This document shows, one piece after another, positions 1-7,700 of a stretch of 9,870 bases of DNA. The stretch's first letter is position 1, and every line of letters begins with the position of its first letter. The notes beneath the pieces were generated by a model that was not told the DNA's origin, did not search any database, and saw only the letters and a list, made by a program, of their open reading frames with translations. This stretch comes from Candidatus Cloacimonadota bacterium (GTDB lineage: Bacteria > Cloacimonadota > Cloacimonadia > Cloacimonadales > WRIO01), in assembly GCA_009782695.1 (NCBI GenBank), contig WRIO01000019.1, positions 1 to 9,870 of the forward strand. Direction: 5' to 3'. The translations under genes and the position numbers were made by a program.

Positions 1-310
1 GTGTAACGAATGAAGACCAGTCTTTATCATAAAAAGACATAGTTTCCGAACTGATACCAGCTTTTGGGTTTACATTCATTTCTCCTATGTAAAATAGAGT
101 GTCTCGGGAAGTGCCTCTATAAATCTTGTACGATATGATATTTATATCTGTGATAGGCTCCCAGACCACGCGGAGACCACTACCGTCGTCAGCAGGAATA
201 TCCTCTACACGGAGGTTTCTCACTGTCTGGTTTTGGGCAGCTATGGTAGTATAAAACATTACTAGCAGCAAGGTAATCAATACAATTCTCTTCTGCTTAA
301 AAATATTCAT
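1..310 (-). CDS. Secreted protein with fibronectin-III-like region (5' part only)
   Basis: Only the first 103 codons are present; the gene continues past the left edge. The N-terminus is a clear Sec signal peptide: a basic start (KQKR) and a hydrophobic core, ending near TTIAAQ, with cleavage probably after the second Ala. The mature part opens with a stretch typical of a fibronectin type III fold: a strand around VRNLRVED, then GLRVVWEP, then SYKIYRGTS, which matches the usual Trp and Tyr core positions. The protein is therefore exported to the periplasm, surface or medium. Its function is unknown and it could be a structural or adhesive protein. Two ATGs lie in tandem (313 and 310). A GGAG ribosome site sits 6 bases before the second and only 3 before the first, so 310 is preferred. 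It lies about 60 bases downstream of the glycosyltransferase gene on the same strand, so co-transcription is possible. Confidence 0.8.
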   Translation of the reverse strand, partial: MNIFKQKRIVLITLLLVMFYTTIAAQNQTVRNLRVEDIPADDGSGLRVVWEPITDINIISYKIYRGTSRDTLFYIGEMNVNPKAGISSETMSFYDKDWSSFVT

Positions 311-374
311 CATACTCTCCTTTATTTCATTTTTTTTTTTCATAATTCATAGTATCTCTTTTTGATACATTTTC

Positions 375-2879
375 TTATTTTTTTTTCGGTAAAGTCAGCT
401 TTCTTCTGATACTCTTTTCAGGGGTTAACGGCAAAAATGGAGTGATTTTACCTAAAAGTTCCTTGATACCTACATAGTTAGGCTCAAAAATAGTGATCCT
501 TTCGAGCAGTTCGTTTGATTTTATATAGTTCTGCATTTCAGCGCAGACACCTGCTAAAGTGAAAAGGATTTCTAGATTAGCTGGATGGTAGCTTAAATAC
601 ATCTCTAGGGCTTTTTCTAGTTCTACATAATCTTTTAGTGCATAGGAATTCTTTAGCAGCCCGTTTATAGCCTCGAGGTTCTCCTCGTCTAGCTGCAATA
701 TCTTCACAAAATACACAGATGATTCTTCCAATCTGTCCTCTATTTGTGCTATGGTAGCCTTCCCTTGTAGAGCTTTTATATGGTGTGGGTTGGCAGCTAG
801 GATAGTGTCGAAGTCTGCAGAAGCTTCTGCTGTGCTGCCTTGTGAAAAATAGTATACAGCACGTGTGAGGATAGTTTCGGGGTTGTGGCTGTTCACTTCT
901 AATGCTTTTTCTAGCACTGCCAGCACATTTTCTGTCCTTTGCAACTTTAACAGTAGTTTGGCTTTGGTTTGCAGGCAATTCAAAAGTAACTCATTATCAT
1001 ATATAGTGTCTAAATCTATCTGCTCCAATCTTGCTAAAGCCTCTTCTGTGAAATCTTGATTTTCCAGGCTTTTTGCTCCGTAATAAATAGCTTTTGGATT
1101 TCCTTTTAACATATCAGCATAGATATCGATCTGTTCCCACTGTTCTTTGTTGTAATAATGCTGTATGAGCTTTATGATGATAGTCTCATTAAAGGGATTC
1201 TCATAGATTTTTTCTTTTAGTTCTTCCTCTGTCAGCTCACTGATGGAGTCTAGTTCTTTTTGCAATGCTTCTTCATACCCAAAAGTCTCTTCTTGTAATG
1301 GGACGACCTCTTTTTCTTTGCGATTCACGAGGCAATCATAAGCTAATAATACTTTAAAACCGTTTTGCGCTATGTGTGTCAAAAGCTCAAGGGTAGAGAG
1401 TTTTTCGTTTTGGATATCTGTAAAGTATCTGTTCATAAAGAAGCTCTTGTAGGTGATAAAGCAATTGGTGAGGGCGTAATCCACTTCTGCACTTTGCCCG
1501 ATAAATGAGTAGGATAGCTTTATAGCCGTTTGATAGAAATTGGTGTCTGCTATATTCACACGGAAGCGTGCTTGTTGCAGGTGAATTTGGTTGTCCAGTA
1601 TCATAGGAACCACCATCCCTGCTTTATTATTTTGTTTTATCTGGTTTAGCAACAGAGTGACTATTTGCGGTGAAAAATCACAATCAGCATCGAGATAAGC
1701 TATGTATTTCGTCTTTATCCTATCGACTATCTCTACTATGCCTTGCAAGGTGTTGTCCGTCTTCAATATCTTGATGGGGTATTGGCTACCGAACCTTTTA
1801 CTTAGGTCGTCACTGTCTTTATTTGTTAAAATGGTTAGCTCTGTCTCTTGCCGAAAATCGACCAAGTTCAGCGCAGCTTTTATCACCTTCGCAGTGCTAG
1901 TTCCGTCTTTTACGCCTATAAATCTGTCTGATATATTTTGAAAAAGGAAGCTCTGGTTCGATGTAAGGGCTTTGAAAATAAGGCTTGGTAATTTTTCGAC
2001 AGCATCAAAGCGAAAGCCGACATCACGAAATTCCCATTCCAAATCGCTTTCATCGTAATTTATATAGGTCTTTTGGTTAGGCGAGTCAAATAATAATACA
2101 GGCTTTTCGAGGGCAAGAAATTCATAGATAACAGAGGAGACATCAGACACCAGAATATCTGCTACATAAAAAACCTCTGCTGAGGCATAACTATCTGAAA
2201 TATATACATTTCGAGTGTCGGATTTTAAGCTGTAAAATAGCTGTTTTACACTATCCTCGGTCACTCCATGCAGCTTCACTATCAGGTTTATATATTCTGG
2301 AAATATTTTCCCTAAATCTATCCCTTGTAGATAGGGCAATATGCTAAACTCATCATTGAAAGTAGGGGCAAGCAGAACTGTCTTTTGCTCAGGATTCAAA
2401 CCAAATTTGAGGTAGAGTTCGTCCTTTTTCAGCGAATTATTGAAGCAGTCATCTAGCTTTGGCATCCCTGTCACGATGATATGTTTATACACCTGTGATT
2501 GCAAGCGTTCTTTGTGGATCTCCCCTGGCACACATATCAGGTCAGCACAATTTTCCCGCTGACTTATCTTATTTTTACTAAAAAACCACCCCTTACAGAT
2601 AGTCCCGTGACCGATATTTACCACTTTACCAAGCCCTTCTACATACTGATAGGAAAAATCTGCCATAAAAGTAATGTCTGGTCCCCACGACCAAGGGTCC
2701 CGAGTGGTCTCTATCATAAAAGGTAGATTCTCACGCAAAAGTTTATTTATTTGTTCGTGGAATGGGGCATAGATTCGCATCTCACCTAATTTTTCTGCAT
2801 CGATATACATCATCAAAGGTTGGAGCATTGCTATATGAAAATCTCTCTCCAAAAAAAACAAAAACTTACTTGCAGTCAT
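375..2879 (-). CDS. CDP-glycerol glycerophosphotransferase-like / GT2-like / TPR fusion protein
   Basis: An 834-residue cytosolic or membrane-associated protein with three parts. Residues 1-340 resemble the CDP-glycerol glycerophosphotransferase (TagB/TagF) family, a GT-B-like fold that adds glycerol-phosphate or similar groups to surface polymers. Visible motifs are HGT at 91-93, GMPKLDD at 138-144, VLLAPTFND at 168-176, VKLHG at 201-205, and SDVSSVIYEF with KPVLLFD at 245-265. Residues about 347-520 look like a GT2 (GT-A fold) glycosyltransferase with a DADCD metal-binding motif at 397-401. The usual opening strand of that fold is not recognisable. Residues about 557-812 are helical TPR-type repeats (for example NPETILTRAVYYFSQG). 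No signal peptide is seen. The ATG at 2879 is chosen because AAGG lies 8 bases upstream; a GTG at 2888 would be in frame but too close to that site. Acceptor and donor are unknown, and a role in surface glycan or teichoic-acid-like polymer assembly is inference. Confidence 0.85.
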   Translation of the reverse strand: MTASKFLFFLERDFHIAMLQPLMMYIDAEKLGEMRIYAPFHEQINKLLRENLPFMIETTRDPWSWGPDITFMADFSYQYVEGLGKVVNIGHGTICKGWFFSKNKISQRENCADLICVPGEIHKERLQSQVYKHIIVTGMPKLDDCFNNSLKKDELYLKFGLNPEQKTVLLAPTFNDEFSILPYLQGIDLGKIFPEYINLIVKLHGVTEDSVKQLFYSLKSDTRNVYISDSYASAEVFYVADILVSDVSSVIYEFLALEKPVLLFDSPNQKTYINYDESDLEWEFRDVGFRFDAVEKLPSLIFKALTSNQSFLFQNISDRFIGVKDGTSTAKVIKAALNLVDFRQETELTILTNKDSDDLSKRFGSQYPIKILKTDNTLQGIVEIVDRIKTKYIAYLDADCDFSPQIVTLLLNQIKQNNKAGMVVPMILDNQIHLQQARFRVNIADTNFYQTAIKLSYSFIGQSAEVDYALTNCFITYKSFFMNRYFTDIQNEKLSTLELLTHIAQNGFKVLLAYDCLVNRKEKEVVPLQEETFGYEEALQKELDSISELTEEELKEKIYENPFNETIIIKLIQHYYNKEQWEQIDIYADMLKGNPKAIYYGAKSLENQDFTEEALARLEQIDLDTIYDNELLLNCLQTKAKLLLKLQRTENVLAVLEKALEVNSHNPETILTRAVYYFSQGSTAEASADFDTILAANPHHIKALQGKATIAQIEDRLEESSVYFVKILQLDEENLEAINGLLKNSYALKDYVELEKALEMYLSYHPANLEILFTLAGVCAEMQNYIKSNELLERITIFEPNYVGIKELLGKITPFLPLTPEKSIRRKLTLPKKK

Positions 2880-3514
2880 CAAACACACCTTTTATTCTAT
2901 TTGAAACCATTTTTTTTTGAGGCTATAAAAAGTCAAGCTTTTTATTCGATTTTTATAAACTTTATTGATAGTGTATATTTTTTTATTGTATAGGATTCTT
3001 TTCTAGGTTATCTTTCACATTCGTAGGGAAGTCACCACCTGCCTTTCGTCATTTCTGCTAAACATCCCACTTTCGCTTCGTTTCTTTTTCAAATATAATG
3101 CTTTATGGGGGAAAAAACAACTTTCTGAAAATATTTTAAAAGCATATTTCATATCTTCTTATATTATAATATTTTTGAGTAGGGAGCAAGCAAGGGACAT
3201 CGGACTAGGTATGACCTAGTCCGATGTCCCTTGTTTGGTGCTTGCTATATCTCATTATATCATAAGCTTTTACAAAATTGACAAATAAAAAATTTAGGAG
3301 AAGTAAAAATGGTGAGGAAAGTTTACCCCTGGCAACATTTTTACTACAACCTTCCATAAGAGCGGGAAAAACTATATATCATCATTTATCAGTCAACTTA
3401 TAGAGCAATAAAAGTAAGAATTTTCGGTTTAGTAAAAAATTTACTTGACAAAAAACACCATTTTATTTTTTTTGTAACACATCTAAAAGTAATAAAGATA
3501 TATAGGAATCATAT
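2880..3514. other. Divergent intergenic region, no convincing gene
   Basis: This 635-base gap separates the leftward glycosyltransferase gene from rightward purM and should hold promoters for both. Most of it is very AT-rich. A less AT-rich patch covers about 3000-3085. A long perfect inverted repeat occupies 3191-3233. TTGACA hexamers occur on the plus strand at 3278-3283 and 3445-3450, and TATAAT at 3165-3170, but none is paired with a partner at normal spacing, so I do not call a promoter. A ribosome site with a 16-codon ORF lies at 3296-3359. I see no tRNA, no recognisable riboswitch core and no insertion-sequence remnant. Confidence 0.7.
3191..3233. repeat. Perfect 20-bp inverted repeat with 3-base loop
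   Basis: Bases 3191-3210 are exactly complementary to 3214-3233, with ATG (3211-3213) between them. The arms include GGGACATCGGACTAGGT. Outside a 7-base bulge on the right side, AGCAAG (3185-3190) can also pair with CTTGCT (3241-3246), giving 26 pairs in total. About half of the arm bases are G or C, unlike the AT-rich surroundings. No T-run follows on either strand, so it is not a standard intrinsic terminator. It may be a dispersed palindromic repeat, a small mobile-element relic, or a structured RNA. The pairing is certain; the role is unknown. Confidence 0.85.
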
Positions 3515-4546
3515 ATGGATTATAAGGAATCGGGGGTTGATATCGAAGCAGGCGAGAAAGCTGTCTGCAATATCAAACAAATAGTTCGCAGCACTTTTAA
3601 CAGCAATGTGTTGACAGAGCTAGGTTCTTTTGGCGGCTTGTATAGATTGGATATGCAAGCTTGGTCACATCCTGTGATGGTTTCTAGCACCGATGGAGTT
3701 GGGACAAAGCTGATAGTAGCCCAAAAGGCGAAACGATATGACACTGTTGGGCAGGATTTAGTGAACCACTGTGTGAACGATATCTTCGTGCAAGGCGCTA
3801 CACCACAATTTTTCAATGACTATATAGGGACGGGTAGACTGTGCCCTGCCATAGTCGAGGAGATCATTCAAGGCATGACAGTAGCTTGCCGTGAGAATGA
3901 GATGTCTCTGATAGGTGGTGAGATGGCGGAAATGCCCGGTATATATCGGGAAGAAGACTTTGATTTGGTTGGGACGATAGTAGGTTTAGTAGAGGAGCAA
4001 AATATCATCACCGGTGCGAATATAAAAGCAGGTGATGTGATAATAGGTTTCGCTTCGACAGGTCTACATACGAACGGGTATAGTCTAGCCCGCCAGATAA
4101 TATTTGAGAAATTAAATCTCGGGATAGATTCCTATATCAGCCAGCTTAACGGCACTGTTTCAGAGCTATTATTAGCAGTCCACAAGTCATACTACCCTAT
4201 GTTACGAAAATGGGCTACCCCTGAGCAGATACATGGTATGGCGCATATCACTGGTGGCGGCTTAAAAGGAAATATAAAGCGAATAATCCCCGAAGGTCTA
4301 TCGGCAGTGATAGATTGCCAGTCTTACCCTGTGCCACCTTTATTCGAATGGCTAGTAAATGAAGGGGACATACCGCTCTCTGAGGCTTATCGCGTCTTTA
4401 ATATGGGGATAGGTTTTGTGGTAATAGCTCCCGCTCCCATAACAGACAACATATTGCAAGATACTGCGGGATACAAAATAGGGATCATCACCCCAAAAGA
4501 TAGTACCGAACCTGTGATATTGCAAAAAGGTGGTTTTTTGTTATGA
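3515..4546 (+). CDS. purM: Phosphoribosylformylglycinamidine cyclo-ligase (AIR synthetase)
   Basis: This enzyme converts FGAM plus ATP to aminoimidazole ribonucleotide, ADP and phosphate, the fifth step of cytosolic de novo purine synthesis. At 343 residues it has normal family length (E. coli PurM has about 345). Family signatures occur in order: DYKESGVDIEAG at 2-13, SSTDGVGTK at 57-65, DLVNHCVNDIFVQGA at 81-95, FFNDYIGTGRL at 99-109, GGEMAEMPGIY at 134-144, STGLHTNGYSLAR at 181-193, HITGGGLKGNI at 244-254, and YRVFNMGIG at 292-300. The usual Thr of GGETAEMPG is Met here (residue 137). The ATG at 3515 puts DYKESGVDI directly at the N-terminus, as in the family, and AGGA (3504-3507) sits 7 bases upstream. 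No other pur gene is nearby, and a likely terminator follows, so it is probably transcribed alone. Confidence 0.97.
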   Translation: MDYKESGVDIEAGEKAVCNIKQIVRSTFNSNVLTELGSFGGLYRLDMQAWSHPVMVSSTDGVGTKLIVAQKAKRYDTVGQDLVNHCVNDIFVQGATPQFFNDYIGTGRLCPAIVEEIIQGMTVACRENEMSLIGGEMAEMPGIYREEDFDLVGTIVGLVEEQNIITGANIKAGDVIIGFASTGLHTNGYSLARQIIFEKLNLGIDSYISQLNGTVSELLLAVHKSYYPMLRKWATPEQIHGMAHITGGGLKGNIKRIIPEGLSAVIDCQSYPVPPLFEWLVNEGDIPLSEAYRVFNMGIGFVVIAPAPITDNILQDTAGYKIGIITPKDSTEPVILQKGGFLL

Positions 4547-4609
4547 AAATAAACAGCAATGTCCAAAGGTGTAATGTATTGAATTTAAAAGATATATATA
4601 AATTTAAAA

Positions 4610-4666
4610 GGCTAATTTTTAAAAACTATGAAAATATGTTGACAAAAGTTAGCCATTTTTTTTTTT
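4610..4666 (+). terminator. Probable intrinsic terminator after purM
   Basis: GGCTAA (4610-4615) pairs with TTAGCC (4649-4654). The stem continues inward as T-runs against A-runs for about five more pairs (one G-U), leaving a loop of about 23 bases. One A and then eleven T residues (4656-4666) follow directly. The position, about 60 bases after the purM stop and before the next unit, fits a Rho-independent terminator. The large loop and AT-rich inner stem lower certainty. Confidence 0.6.
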
Positions 4667-4706
4667 AGATTCAGGCTTTTTTATATGCAGTTAAGCTCAA
4701 AAAAGC

Positions 4707-4712
4707 TATAAT
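4707..4712 (+). promoter_or_regulatory. Candidate -10 element for the TonB-system operon
   Basis: A perfect TATAAT lies 49 bases before the ribosome site of the receptor gene, in the short gap after the purM terminator. No good TTGACA-like element is found 16-18 bases upstream. An 8-bp inverted repeat (GCTTTTTT at 4675-4682 with AAAAAAGC at 4699-4706) abuts the hexamer and spans the expected spacer and -35 area, so it could be an operator. In AT-rich DNA a chance TATAAT is common, so this is tentative. Confidence 0.3.
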
Positions 4713-4760
4713 AAAGAAATAAAAATAATAAGATAAATTTTCCATAAAGGAGGATAATGA

Positions 4761-7700
4761 ATGCAGAAAAGATTGATAATACTAGCACTTTGTTTGGTTG
4801 CTATTAGTTCTTCTCTCTTTGCACAGACGACAGGCAAACTCGCTGGAGTGGTTCTCGATGACCGAAATCAACCTGTCCCATATGCGAATATAGTATTACA
4901 AGGTACTCAAACAGGTGGCACAGCCGACCAGAATGGTCGTTTTGTCATCATCAATATCACCCCTGGAACTTATACAGTGCATGTCAGTGCAGTCGGGCAC
5001 ACTAGCTTTGTAATGCATGAGGTTCGTATAAGTGTAGATGATACCCGCTCCATTCAAGCCAAATTGAATAGAGATTCTATCGAACAGGATGTAATAACAG
5101 TGGTTGCACCACCTGATTTGATCAAGAAGGATGCCCCTTCTACAAAAATAATAAGTTCTGATGACATCGAAAATCTAGCAGTGTCGGATGTCGAAGGATT
5201 GCTCTCAATGTCAGCAGGTGTGTCAAAGAACGCCGATGGCGGACTAAATGTGCGTGGCGGTCGAACCAATGAAGTAGTGTTTACAGTAGATGGTATGTCA
5301 GTATCAGATCCTGTCGATGGTGGCAGAGCTCTTTCCGTAGATATGGATGCTATAGCAGATATGAAGGTCATGACAGGTGGTTTCACAGCCGAATATGGCA
5401 ATGCTCAATCAGGCATGGTCAATATAGTCACAAAAGACGGTTCAGAGAGGTGGGAAGGTAAGATAGAAGGCATCACCGATCATGGTCATCAGATCCAAAA
5501 GGGATCAAATTATGATGAGATCAAGTTTGCTTTTGGAGGTCCAGTCCCTGTGTATTGGCTAAATCAGTCCCTTCGTTCAAAGTTTACATTTTTCCTAAAT
5601 GGAGCAGCTTCTTGGAGCGATACAAGGTATAGAAAGCACTATTCTGCTTCTCCAAACGGAGATTTTTCTTTTACAGATAGAGAAGACCTCGTGTATCTTA
5701 TCAGCTCACAGCAATATGACTGGTATAACCCTTACGAAGGCAGAGATGACTTTCTCGGCTTCGACTTGGGCAATAGAAACTCAAATAACTATAATTTTAA
5801 CCTGAAAACCACTTACCAACTGTCACCACTAAAAAAGCTGACATTGGCTGTTCGGGGCGACAGATCTTATGCTCACCCCTTCAGACATGATCGCAGATAT
5901 GCACTGCAACACTATGCAGAGTCCGATGCTAGACAGGGTCAGGTGCTCTTGACTTATGACCATGTGTTCGATGCCCGTAGGGTATTACAGGTGAAAGGCT
6001 CTTATTTTACCAGTATCACAAAGCAGAGTCCCCGTCATATCACATTTAAAGATATATTGTATGACAATGGGCGGTTCGACCCTGACCAAGGCTCGATAGA
6101 CAATGGTAATTTTGGGTTTAGCTCTATCGATTCCACCAAAGACGGAATATATGATTTTCTATACCCAAGTCATACCGACTGGAGCTACAACATTCGTGGT
6201 TTACCAGACCCGAGAGACATACAAGGATTCCTTGCACCCGGAACTATATGGGATAGATTTATCGATGATGAGTCTGCGCAATACACTTTGCGTGGTGATT
6301 ATGAATACCAGATAAGCCAAATAGTTGGCATGAAGACAGGTTTAGAGATCATCCAGCACGATATCAAAAAGAACCAACTGATAGATTTTTTAACCAGATT
6401 TGAAGAGAGATTTTTGGATTACCTAAAATACAACTGCCAACCAGATAGTGTAATAGAGATAGACGGTGTGGAGCGAAATATATACAGCCGTGAAAACTAT
6501 ATGGCAGCAGGCTACGCTAGTAGTGGTCGTCGTGATGGCTATAAAGCTAAACCTATGCAGTTTGCCTACTACTTACAAGGGAAAGCTGATTGGGAAGGTA
6601 TGATAGTCAACCTGGGATTGCGGACCGATCTCTGGTATTTAGGAAAAGACTATGACATACTACTAGACAACGGTAGCTACCGCAAGAACAATACTAAATA
6701 CCTAAAAGATCCCGATACTGGAGATTACATAGTAGATCCCGAAACAGGTCATAGGATAGCTATCTCATCTGGCTTTGACAGCAAAGATGTGACCCAAGTG
6801 ATGCTCTCCCCCAGACTAAGCGTCTCTCACCCAATCTCTGAAAAGCAAGTCGTCCATTTTGCTTATAACTATCAGAACCAATTGCCACAAATGAGATATA
6901 TTTTTACAACCCGCGATTCTGTGGACGCTTATATCCAAGGTCCTGGTGTGACAGTGGGAAATCCAACTTTAAAACCACAAATTACCGTTACTTATGAAGT
7001 GGGATTGCAACAATTGTTGACCGAAGATTATGTTTTAGGTGTCACTGCATACTACAAAAATATATACAATTATGTCTCTACAAGAAAAGTCACTTCAAAG
7101 CAAGAAGCTTCGCTTTTCTGGTATGAATATATATCAGAAGACTACGGCTCTGCAAGAGGTGTAGACCTGACCTTGAACCGAAGGATGTATAACTTCCTAG
7201 CAGGTGGTATAAACTATTCGCTCGCTTGGGCAAATGGGAACAATTCTGAGACTATAGTGCAAGATGAGACCAAGAACATACGAGAGTTCCCATTAGATTG
7301 GGATATCAGACATCAGCTGAATTTCAACATAGCTCATAGAGTTGCCAGAGGCGAAGAGTTTATCTTGCCATTTACCGATTGGGCTGTTCCTTTTGATGAT
7401 TATTTAGTTAGTTTGAACTATTTTATATCCTCAGGCAGACCTTATACACCTATGGCACTCGATACAACCGATATGCTAGAAACAAACAGTAAGAGGATGC
7501 CTTATACATCATCTGCCGACCTGCGTTTTTCAAAGAACTTCAACACAGGGAAGACATCTTATGTGAGAGCAACTTTTACTATCGAGAACTTGTTCAAATT
7601 CACCAATGTAAATAATGTGTATCCCCGCACGGGCTCACCTTATAAAGACGACGCTGATATATCTGAAACCAGCTACCCAGGCTATGTGTTCCATGAGACA

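Noticed and set aside
352..368. Short hairpin (GTATC/GATAC) between the two minus-strand genes as a terminator
   Set aside because: The stem is only five AT-rich pairs and no T-run follows on the minus strand, so it would not terminate transcription of the upstream gene.
577..978. Open frame antisense/offset within the glycosyltransferase gene, and similar shadow frames in purM, the receptor and exbB
   Set aside because: They overlap strongly supported coding regions in other frames, lack family features, and are explained as shadows.
3205..3357. Minus-strand ORF of 50 codons in the divergent gap, starting at an ATG at 3357 and ending inside the palindrome
   Set aside because: It has no ribosome binding site, its stop codon lies within the inverted repeat, and its composition shows no family I recognise. 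It is probably a chance frame.
3445..3478. TTGACA (3445-3450) as a purM promoter
   Set aside because: No acceptable -10 hexamer lies 16-18 bases downstream; the region there is a plain T-run, and the nearest candidate (TGTAAC) is 22 bases away.
4543..4668. Small ORF (41 codons) whose ATG overlaps the purM stop codon as ATGA
   Set aside because: It ends in a run of Phe codons that is the T-run of the likely purM terminator, is Lys/Asn/Phe-rich like non-coding AT-rich DNA, and has no clear ribosome site.
4721..4740. Fur-box-like AT-rich stretch upstream of the receptor
   Set aside because: It shares only loose AATAAT/GATAA words with the Fur consensus and has no symmetry; such matches are expected by chance in AT-rich DNA.
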